This document shows positions 15,211 to 21,073 of a DNA stretch of 21,073 nt, piece after piece. Positions within the stretch are counted from its first letter, which is position 1. Every line of letters starts with the position of its first letter. The notes under the pieces are model-generated. The model ran no database searches and was not told the DNA's origin. It was given only the letters and a program-made list of their open reading frames with translations. Origin of the DNA: UMGS172 sp045647525 (GTDB taxonomy: Bacteria > Bacillota > Clostridia > Oscillospirales > Acutalibacteraceae); the NCBI GenBank assembly GCA_045647525.1, contig JAZRMK010000008.1, positions 1-21,073 on the forward strand, written 5' to 3'. Position numbers and translations under genes: made by a program.

Positions 15211-16740
15211 ATGCTCGTTTTAACTTCTGAACAGATGAAGAAGGTTGAATCCAACGCAGTCAATTTAGGGTTAAGTTGGTTAAGACTTATGGAAAACGCA
15301 GGCTCTGCTGCTGCCAAAGAAATTCGCAACGCAAAAGATCTTAAAGATAAAAGGATTGCAATCGTATGCGGCAAAGGCAACAACGGCGGAGACGGATTTG
15401 TCATAGCCAGGAAACTGCACGAAAACAACATTTCTTCTCGTGTGATCACAATTGATACACCTTCGACCGACAGCGCAAAGGAAATGTTTGCTAAAATGTC
15501 GAAACTTGGCATAAAACCGGTGGATTTTGGTTCTTACGAGCAACTGTGTTCCAACATTTTAAACGACGCTGATATTATAATCGACTGCATTTTCGGCACC
15601 GGCTTTAAAGGTGAACCGCAGGGCATTTTTGCCAAGGCTATATCAGCGATCAACCGTTCCGATGCCGAGAAAATAGCCATAGATATCCCCAGCGGAATTG
15701 AAAGTGATTCAGGTGAAACACTTGGTGAATTTGTAAAGGCTGATACAACCATAACTTTCGCCGCATATAAACCCTGCCATTTGTTGTTCCCTTCGAACGA
15801 ATATTGCGGAAATGTGGTTGTGACTTCAATAGGTATACCTGCCTCCGCTTTGGAAGGTGTAACCCCTTATGCAGCTGTTGTTACTAATTCTGACTGCAAA
15901 TCGCTTTTACCTAAGCGCAGTTTGAATCACCACAAAGGTTTAAGCGGCACATTAGCGGTATACGCCGGCAACATAGGATTTTCCGGTGCCACAGTGTTCT
16001 CACTTAAAGCCGCCGTGAAATCGGGTGTAGGCATCGCAAACGCCATTATTCCCGAACGTATCTATGACATAATAGGCACCTCAGTGCCCGAAGCAATCTG
16101 CACCATTTTAAAGGGCGACCCAACCGGAAATCCTAATATTGACGACACAATAAAAATCATCAACAGCATAAACTCTTCAAATGCTGCTTTGGTTGGTTGC
16201 GGGATAGGTACGTCCAAATATTCTAAATTCAATCTTAATGAAATTCTTTCAAAATGTAATGTCCCCTTATGTTTGGATGCAGACGGTATAAATCTATGTG
16301 CCGACAACATAAACTTATTAAGGGAATATCCTTCGGAAAAGGTGCTGACGCCGCACCCGAAAGAAGCGGCACGTCTTATAGGCAGTACGGTCGATGACAT
16401 ACAAAAGAATCGGTCAAAATCGGCACTCATTATTGCAAAGCTGACTAAATCGGTCACCGTATTAAAGGGCGCTAACACGTGTATAGCAACACCCACAGGT
16501 GAGTTGTTTTTCATCACCGACGGTAATCCCGGTATGGCAACAGCCGGAACAGGCGATGTTCTCGCAGGTATGATAGCAGCATTTTTAGCAGAAGGACTCC
16601 CGGCCAGAGAAAGTGCCGTTCTCGGCACTAAACTTCACAGTCTTGCAGGCGATGAAGCCTTATCTGACTCATCCATTCTTTCACTCACTCCAACCGATAT
16701 GCTCAATGTCCTGCCGCGTGTAATAAAAAGCATCTATTAA
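15211..16740 (+). CDS. nnr: Bifunctional NAD(P)H-hydrate epimerase / ADP-dependent dehydratase
   Basis: Metabolite-repair enzyme that restores damaged NAD(P)HX to NAD(P)H. 509 aa, the usual length of the fused form. The N-terminal YjeF epimerase domain (about 1-215) has LMENAGSAAA, GKGNNGGDGFVIARKL (54-69), CIFGTGFKG and AIDIPSGI (156-163). The C-terminal ribokinase-like dehydratase domain (about 225-509) has HHKGLSGTLAVYAGN, LDADGIN, LTPHPKEAARL (379-389), VLKGANT and the nucleotide/catalytic motif GNPGMATAGTGDVLAG (438-453). GGAGG lies 7 nt before the ATG. It is second in the operon, between the two-TM protein and the lipoprotein. Confidence 0.95.
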   Translation: MLVLTSEQMKKVESNAVNLGLSWLRLMENAGSAAAKEIRNAKDLKDKRIAIVCGKGNNGGDGFVIARKLHENNISSRVITIDTPSTDSAKEMFAKMSKLGIKPVDFGSYEQLCSNILNDADIIIDCIFGTGFKGEPQGIFAKAISAINRSDAEKIAIDIPSGIESDSGETLGEFVKADTTITFAAYKPCHLLFPSNEYCGNVVVTSIGIPASALEGVTPYAAVVTNSDCKSLLPKRSLNHHKGLSGTLAVYAGNIGFSGATVFSLKAAVKSGVGIANAIIPERIYDIIGTSVPEAICTILKGDPTGNPNIDDTIKIINSINSSNAALVGCGIGTSKYSKFNLNEILSKCNVPLCLDADGINLCADNINLLREYPSEKVLTPHPKEAARLIGSTVDDIQKNRSKSALIIAKLTKSVTVLKGANTCIATPTGELFFITDGNPGMATAGTGDVLAGMIAAFLAEGLPARESAVLGTKLHSLAGDEALSDSSILSLTPTDMLNVLPRVIKSIY

Positions 16741-16751
16741 GAGGTGATCAG

Positions 16752-17171
16752 ACGAAAAAGGCCATCCTATTCTTAATATCGTTAATTATGCTTTTATGTG
16801 GATGTTCAAACAAACTAACTATCACTACTAACAATTACACCTGCACATTTTCCTCAAACGGCACTGTTGGCACGGTCATTTGCCACAACGACGAAGTGAA
16901 ATTTTGTGATATTTCAGTTGATTGCAACGATGTTGATATCAGCGTTTCGGTAACAATGTCTCAATGCACTGTAACGGTGGGCAATATAACCGAAAAATAT
17001 AATTTAGACAGTACTTACCCTTTCCCGTTAGCCGAGTTGGGAAAGACGCTTCTTCTGGCCGCAAACGGACATATTGATGACAACATCGTCATTGGAAACG
17101 ACGGTTTTATCAGCAAGGTTGTGTCTAGTGACGGCACTGCCTACACATTAAAATCTCATAAAGTGCAATAA
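16752..17171 (+). CDS. Predicted lipoprotein, apparent ACG start codon
   Basis: Small secreted protein of unknown function. The only in-frame ATG (16788) gives MLLCGCSNK, with no ribosome site and too short for a signal peptide. Reading the same frame upstream restores a full lipoprotein signal: (ACG) KKAILFLISLIMLLCGCSNK, with lipobox LCGC and the lipidated cysteine at residue 18. A strong Shine-Dalgarno AAGAGGTGAT ends 3 nt before ACG 16752, so AGGTG is 5 nt from it, as expected if that codon were ATG. From ACG the product is 139 aa. The mature part is short beta-strand material with several cysteines; no family recognised. It starts 11 nt after nnr. Either ACG is a rare start, the gene has lost its start, or there is a base error. 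Confidence 0.65.
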   Translation, partial: TKKAILFLISLIMLLCGCSNKLTITTNNYTCTFSSNGTVGTVICHNDEVKFCDISVDCNDVDISVSVTMSQCTVTVGNITEKYNLDSTYPFPLAELGKTLLLAANGHIDDNIVIGNDGFISKVVSSDGTAYTLKSHKVQ

Positions 17172-17172
17172 A

Positions 17173-17480
17173 AAAACACCTTCCAAAAGGGAATTGCGGT
17201 TAGGGATAATTTGCCTAAAACAATGTCTTTTTGTAGTCTAATGCGTTAAAAAGCCACGGTACGCGTCAGCGTTACCGTGGCTTTTTGCCTTTTATCCTAT
17301 CAAAAATACAACCGTTTTAGGTGCGAAGCAGTTTTGTAGCCAAATGTTTTTCTCGCTCGCAAAGTTGACAAGCCGCAATAATACTTTGTGTCTTACAAGG
17401 CTTGGCGACAAAGCGACGGGGGAAACATCGGCTAAAAACCAATTTCTCCCTAATCGCAATTCCCTAACGGAAGGTGTTTT
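17173..17480. repeat. MITE-like intergenic element with 34-bp terminal inverted repeats
   Basis: Fills almost the whole space between the lipoprotein stop (17171) and the convergent ftsZ stop (17501). The left end 17173-17206 and the reverse complement of 17447-17480 agree at about 30 of 34 positions: shared AAAACACCTTCC, then 4 variable bases, then GGGAATTGCG, one mismatch, and TTAGGGA. Inside are a second inverted pair, CCTAAAAC (17214-17221) and GTTTTAGG (17314-17321), and the strong terminator hairpin at 17248-17286. I see no open reading frame and no clear target-site duplication. It could be a non-autonomous transposable element or a folded RNA/terminator element. Confidence 0.7.
17248..17286. 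terminator. Bidirectional intrinsic terminator
   Basis: A perfect 14-bp stem AAAAAGCCACGGTA / TACCGTGGCTTTTT, with an inner CGC-GTCA-GCG mini-stem in the loop. It has a T run on each strand, so it can stop transcription from the nnr-lipoprotein side (+) and from the ftsZ side (-). It is placed between convergent genes, as expected. Confidence 0.9.
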
Positions 17481-17500
17481 AATTTTAAGTAGATTTTAAA

Positions 17501-18562
17501 TTACTTATTGAAGATATCAATAACTTCGGTAAAGAACTCACCAACATCTTCGCCCGAATTATCGGACATAGTGCCCAAAATATTATCTGCTGCACTCTTC
17601 TTGTTCTTTTCGCCAAGACCGGTTGCAACAACAGTAATTCTCATCTCGTCTTCGAGAGTTTCATCAAGCTGAGCACCCCAGATGATAGTTGCATCGGGAT
17701 GAGCCATATCGGAGATGATGGTAGAAGCCTGCTCAACCTCTTCAAGACCGATATCCATAGAACCGGTGATGCTGATGATAACACCGCTTGCGTTTTCCAT
17801 GCTGGTTTCGATAAGCGGGCTGGAAATAGCCTTATGAGCTGCGATCTCAGCCTTATCGCGACCGTTAGCAATACCAACGCCCATATGAGCATAGCCTGCA
17901 TCCTTCATAACTGCGGTAACGTCAGCGAAGTCGAGGTTAACCATAGCGGTAACATTGATAAGCTCGGAAATGCTCTGAACACCCTGACGGAGAACATCGT
18001 CAGCGATTTCAAAAGCGTTTTTAAGAGTAATCTTCTGTTCGGAAACAAATTTAAGTCTTTCGTTAGGAATAACGATAAGGCTATCTACATGCTCGCCGAG
18101 TGCTGCAATACCCTCTTCTGCCTGAGCCATTCTCTTTCTGCCTTCAAAAGCAAAAGGCTTGGTTACAATACCAACGGTAAGGATGCCGAGTTCCTTTGCA
18201 ATCTGAGCAACAACGGGAGCTGCACCGGTACCGGTACCGCCGCCCATACCAGCAGCAATAAATACCATGTCTGCACTGCGGATAGCAGCAGCAATTTCGT
18301 CCTTAGACTCCTGAGCAGCAGTTTCGCCCATAACGGGTTTTGCGCCTGCGCCCTGACCCTTAGTAACTTTTTCGCCGATCTGGATCTTATGGGTTGCCTT
18401 AGAAAGTGACAATGCAGCCTTATCGGTGTTAATAGCAATAAATTCTACACCGCGTACGCCCGAATCAACCATACGGTTTACTGCGTTACCGCCGCCGCCA
18501 CCGACACCAATAACCTTAATTTGAACTACATTCTCGGTTTCGTTATCAATTTCGAAAGCCAT
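17501..18562 (-). CDS. ftsZ: Cell division protein FtsZ
   Basis: Tubulin-like GTPase that forms the division ring. 353 aa. The N-terminal GVGGGGGNAVNRMV (19-32), the tubulin signature GMGGGTGTGAAP (105-116), VTKPFAFEGRKR, and NLDFADVTAVM of the T7-loop region are intact. After the globular core (about 1-313) the tail is only about 40 residues and ends GEFFTEVIDIFNK. The usual C-terminal peptide of the IPxFLRR type is absent; the IDIFNK end may be its counterpart in this lineage. AAGGATG lies upstream of the ATG. It follows divIB with a 180-nt gap that holds its own promoter. Confidence 0.97.
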   Translation of the reverse strand: MAFEIDNETENVVQIKVIGVGGGGGNAVNRMVDSGVRGVEFIAINTDKAALSLSKATHKIQIGEKVTKGQGAGAKPVMGETAAQESKDEIAAAIRSADMVFIAAGMGGGTGTGAAPVVAQIAKELGILTVGIVTKPFAFEGRKRMAQAEEGIAALGEHVDSLIVIPNERLKFVSEQKITLKNAFEIADDVLRQGVQSISELINVTAMVNLDFADVTAVMKDAGYAHMGVGIANGRDKAEIAAHKAISSPLIETSMENASGVIISITGSMDIGLEEVEQASTIISDMAHPDATIIWGAQLDETLEDEMRITVVATGLGEKNKKSAADNILGTMSDNSGEDVGEFFTEVIDIFNK

Positions 18563-18625
18563 CTCTTTATCATCCTTCCAGTTATTATATACGCATAATA
18601 TTATACTTATTCAGTATCTGCAATG

Positions 18626-18654
18626 ATTTTACCATACATAAATTCAAATTGCAA
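18626..18654 (-). promoter_or_regulatory. Predicted ftsZ promoter
   Basis: On the minus strand: TTGCAA (18654-18649), 17-nt spacer, TAAAAT (18631-18626) preceded by TATGG (extended -10), about 60 nt before ftsZ. It has the same hexamers, spacer and TATGG as the catabolic-cluster promoter at 13610-13638. The rest of the 180-nt divIB-ftsZ gap shows no gene and no clear terminator. Confidence 0.65.
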
Positions 18655-18742
18655 TACCAAATCTTCAAAAAAATCAATTATTTTGTGTTTTGTTTGCGAA
18701 AAGCACCCTATATGTTGAATTTTGCAGCTTGATTTCAGCACT

Positions 18743-19546
18743 TTACTGCTCGTTTTCAATCACATAGCTGTATGATTCGTCGTTTTTATCGTTCAACCCG
18801 GAAACGACCAAAGCTCTTTTTTGCGAACTACTCTGCATTTTAGGCAGTATGGTTTTTATCTCTGTCATTTTCTTGTCAACATAATTGAGATTTCCAAATT
18901 CAATTAATATATCGTTTATGACAAACTTTATATCAAAATTATCAGAAAGATCCAACATTGTAACTCGATAGTTACCGCCGTTTAATCCGTAGGAATCAAG
19001 ACTTGCTATAAGCGAGTTCATTGTTTCTATTTGATTTGTGTCGGAAAATACAACCTGTTCGCCAACAACATACGAAGCAATCTTAAAGCCTTTAAGTTCA
19101 ATGATGTTTGAAGAAGGTTTTCCCGTATCTTTTAAAACCTTCATATTACTATCAAGCACTACATTACGGTTATTTGCAGTGAAATAAGCATATTCTTTTG
19201 CTGCAGTGACCTCAAACCTTACGGTACCCGGAAATTTTCTCACAATTTTTACGTTTGCTATATAAGGAAGAGTTTTTTCAATATTTAACTTTGCGGCATT
19301 TGAACCGATTCTGAAAATATTATCATCAAGTTTGATTCCCGATGCCTCGATTATCTGCTCGGCAGAATACGCAGTATTGCCCGACACTTCAAAGTTGGAT
19401 ACATTGAACCAAACTGTAAGACAAAGTGCAATGACGGCAGACATAACCATCATAAGAACAAACATCACGAGATGAAGCGTCATATTTTTCTTCTTACGCT
19501 TTTTTTGTGGGCCGTTTTTCTGCTTCTCATCGAATTCTACCCGCAT
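18743..19546 (-). CDS. divIB: Cell division protein DivIB/FtsQ
   Basis: Bitopic divisome protein linking early and late division proteins. 267 aa. A basic cytoplasmic tail (QKKRKKK) is followed by one membrane segment (about 22-48). Then comes a POTRA domain (about 50-118: VSNFEVSGNTAYSAEQIIEA ending near VTAAKEYAYF, with NIFRIGSN and RKFPGTVRFEV) and an extracytoplasmic FtsQ/DivIB domain. AAGGAG precedes the ATG. It starts 11 nt after murA, a common arrangement in Clostridia. Confidence 0.93.
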   Translation of the reverse strand: MRVEFDEKQKNGPQKKRKKKNMTLHLVMFVLMMVMSAVIALCLTVWFNVSNFEVSGNTAYSAEQIIEASGIKLDDNIFRIGSNAAKLNIEKTLPYIANVKIVRKFPGTVRFEVTAAKEYAYFTANNRNVVLDSNMKVLKDTGKPSSNIIELKGFKIASYVVGEQVVFSDTNQIETMNSLIASLDSYGLNGGNYRVTMLDLSDNFDIKFVINDILIEFGNLNYVDKKMTEIKTILPKMQSSSQKRALVVSGLNDKNDESYSYVIENEQ

Positions 19547-19557
19547 TTTAATACTCC

Positions 19558-20811
19558 TTAAATTCTTTTTATCTCTGCCCCGAGAGAACAGAGAGTATCC
19601 TCTATATTTTCGTATCCTCGATCAATATATTCAACACATTTTACCACCGACTCACCTTCGGCAGACAATGCCGCGGTGGTAAGTGCGGCGCCACCTCGCA
19701 GATCGTGAACATTCACCTCTGCGCCCTGCAATTTGCCAACACCGGTTATAATTGCTGTCCTGCCAAAGACTTTTATGTCTGCCCCCAGTTTTTTGAGTTC
19801 GTCGACATAACGAAATCTGCTATCAAATATATTCTCTACAAATACGCCTGTTCCCGACATAAGTGCAGATGCGGCCACCAACGACGGTCCTGCATCGGTC
19901 GGAAAACTCGGATAAGGGCCCGACGTAATTACATCGAAGTTATGTAGCTTTTTAAGCGCTTTAACAGTAACGCTGTCGTTGTCAAATTTTATGTCGCATC
20001 CGCTTTTTAAAAGCTGAGAAGTAAACGGCACCAGATGCTCAAAATTCGCACCGCAAAGTTTTAGTTTTCCCCTATTCATCGCCGTCGCATAAAGAAATGT
20101 TGCGGCAACGATCCTATCCGGCAGCACACGATGTTCCGTACCGTGAAGACTTTTAACACCTTCGATTCTCACAGTCGATGTTCCGGCTCCCGAAATCTTT
20201 GCTCCGCATTTGTTTAAGAATGAGGATAGGTCTTCTATCTCAGGCTCTTTTGCGGCATTATAAACGGTTGTAGTACCTTCTGCTAAAACGGAAGCAAGTA
20301 TGATGTTTTCGGTAGCACCTACGCTTGGAAACCTCAAATGAATATCAGCACCCTTAACGCCGTCAGCCATAACGCAGACAACCTTACCGCCAACACACTC
20401 TATATTTGCACCAAGTTGACGTAATGCATCAAGATGCATATCAATAGGTCTTGGGCCCAATTCGCACCCGCCCGGCAGACTCATTTCTGCATTTTTGCAT
20501 TTAGCTGCAATAGCTCCTAAAAATATTATGGATGAGCGCATTTCACGCATAAGATTTTCAGGTATTTCGCACGAATAACAACCTTTTGAATTTACAGTCA
20601 AAGTGTTACCTTCAAATCGACATTTGCACCCCAAATGCTCCAAAATATCAACCGATGCTTTAACATCGGAAAGTCGAGGACAGTTATGTAACACGCATTC
20701 ACTATCGCTCAAATAGGTTGCGGCAAGTAACGGCAGTACACTGTTTTTGGCTCCCTGCACCGTTATTTCACCGTGTAGTTTATGTCCGCCTTTAATTAAA
20801 AAATCAGCCAC
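19558..20811 (-). CDS. murA: UDP-N-acetylglucosamine 1-carboxyvinyltransferase (MurA)
   Basis: Adds enolpyruvate from PEP to UDP-GlcNAc, the first committed step of peptidoglycan synthesis and the target of fosfomycin. 417 aa. K22-N23 in QGAKNSVLPLL and the catalytic cysteine C116 in PGGCELGPRPIDMH are present, so the enzyme is of the fosfomycin-sensitive Cys type. The domain-closing segment reads YPSFPTDAGP where the family usually has YPGFPTDMQ, and DLRGGAAL replaces DLRASAAL. The start is GTG with GAGG 10 nt upstream. It lies between murG and divIB in the division/cell-wall cluster. Confidence 0.95.
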   Translation of the reverse strand: MADFLIKGGHKLHGEITVQGAKNSVLPLLAATYLSDSECVLHNCPRLSDVKASVDILEHLGCKCRFEGNTLTVNSKGCYSCEIPENLMREMRSSIIFLGAIAAKCKNAEMSLPGGCELGPRPIDMHLDALRQLGANIECVGGKVVCVMADGVKGADIHLRFPSVGATENIILASVLAEGTTTVYNAAKEPEIEDLSSFLNKCGAKISGAGTSTVRIEGVKSLHGTEHRVLPDRIVAATFLYATAMNRGKLKLCGANFEHLVPFTSQLLKSGCDIKFDNDSVTVKALKKLHNFDVITSGPYPSFPTDAGPSLVAASALMSGTGVFVENIFDSRFRYVDELKKLGADIKVFGRTAIITGVGKLQGAEVNVHDLRGGAALTTAALSAEGESVVKCVEYIDRGYENIEDTLCSLGAEIKRI

Positions 20812-20860
20812 TTAATATACACCTCACGGTATATATTATGCTAAAAGCCGTCTTTTGCGA

Positions 20861-21073
20861 TTATTTTATAAGTTTTAAAAGCTCGTCGGCAATTCTGCGG
20901 TCAGCATCTACTATTGCGGTTTCATAAAGATTCTTGCTCATTGATTCAAGATTCTTTTTATTACCGAACAGGCGTCTTACTGTTTCGAGCAAAACTCTGC
21001 CGTCAAGATTTTTTTCTTCAATAAGTTCTGCTGCATTGATGCGTTTTAATGACATTGCATTATGGAAAGTCGG
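20861..21073 (-). CDS. murG: MurG glycosyltransferase, C-terminal fragment
   Basis: Only the last 70 codons are in the window; the reading frame stays open to the right edge, so the true start lies outside. The residues (PTFHNAMSLKRINAAELIEE, then NLDGRVLLETVRRLF and the ending DADRRIADELLKLIK) match the C-terminal end of MurG: the NAxxLxxxGAAxxIxExxL block and the MSxxA...DAxxxI tail. MurG makes lipid II from lipid I. The internal ATG at 21055 is not the gene start. The 49-nt gap to murA holds only the murA ribosome site. Confidence 0.85.
   Translation of the reverse strand, partial: PTFHNAMSLKRINAAELIEEKNLDGRVLLETVRRLFGNKKNLESMSKNLYETAIVDADRRIADELLKLIK

Noticed and set aside
16062..16628. 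188-aa open frame on the minus strand inside nnr
   Set aside because: Antisense to the conserved dehydratase domain, no family similarity seen.
16788..17171. Lipoprotein gene starting at ATG 16788
   Set aside because: No Shine-Dalgarno, and it removes most of the signal peptide; the upstream ACG with a well-spaced ribosome site fits better.
17699..18409. 236-aa open frame on the plus strand opposite ftsZ
   Set aside because: Fully inside ftsZ, with no ribosome site or recognisable motif; explained by ftsZ codon use.
18655..18742. A terminator after divIB
   Set aside because: No stable stem with a T run found on the minus strand; transcription may continue into ftsZ.

Overview
The window looks like a chromosomal piece of an anaerobic Bacillota (class Clostridia, probably an Oscillospiraceae/Ruminococcaceae-type gut bacterium). 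The evidence is the gene order yicC-remA-gmk-rpoZ-priA, a late division/cell-wall block murG-murA-divIB-ftsZ, strong AGGAGG-type ribosome sites, sigma-A promoters of the TTGACA/TATAAT class, and oxygen-independent flavin/Fe-S redox genes. Species cannot be fixed from the sequence alone. I saw no tRNA, rRNA, CRISPR array, transposase or phage gene.

Layout (minus strand unless stated). 1-3949: housekeeping operon yicC-remA-gmk-rpoZ-priA (priA runs off the left edge) with its own near-consensus promoter. 3954-13547: a nine-gene catabolic cluster, read from high to low coordinates: VAO-type FAD oxidoreductase, GlcF-like Fe-S protein, class II aldolase, PfkB kinase, IolB-family isomerase, then a hairpin and a second promoter, then an aldose-1-epimerase-like protein, a DUF4867-like protein, an FGGY kinase, and a single-chain EtfB-EtfA fusion. 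13548-13726: divergent control region with back-to-back promoters around a perfect inverted repeat. 13727-14569 (+): MurR/RpiR-family regulator. 14613-17171 (+): small operon of a two-TM protein, bifunctional Nnr and a predicted lipoprotein whose start codon appears to be ACG. 17173-17480: a 308-bp intergenic element with 34-bp imperfect terminal inverted repeats and a strong two-way terminator inside. 17501-21073: ftsZ, divIB, murA and the 3' end of murG.

How the genes fit together. The cluster has an isomerase, two sugar kinases, a mutarotase-like protein and a DHAP-type aldolase, coupled to an oxidoreductase system: FAD dehydrogenase + two-cluster Fe-S protein + fused Etf. My reading is that a sugar, polyol or sugar acid is isomerised, phosphorylated and cleaved, while a hydroxyl group on the substrate or a product is oxidised and the electrons pass through the Fe-S protein to the Etf, possibly in an electron-bifurcating/confurcating way as in Etf-linked lactate dehydrogenases. 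The IolB-PfkB-class II aldolase trio matches the last three steps of myo-inositol breakdown (IolB-IolC-IolJ). It also matches the family composition of an EMP-type sulfoquinovose route. The sequence does not settle which, or whether the substrate is something else. The RpiR regulator next door probably controls the cluster through the inverted repeat between the two promoters.

The most unusual points are the compact EtfB-EtfA fusion, the Fe-S partner whose two CCG-type domains have lost every ligand cysteine, the redox/sugar combination itself, the ACG start, and the inverted-repeat element at 17173-17480.
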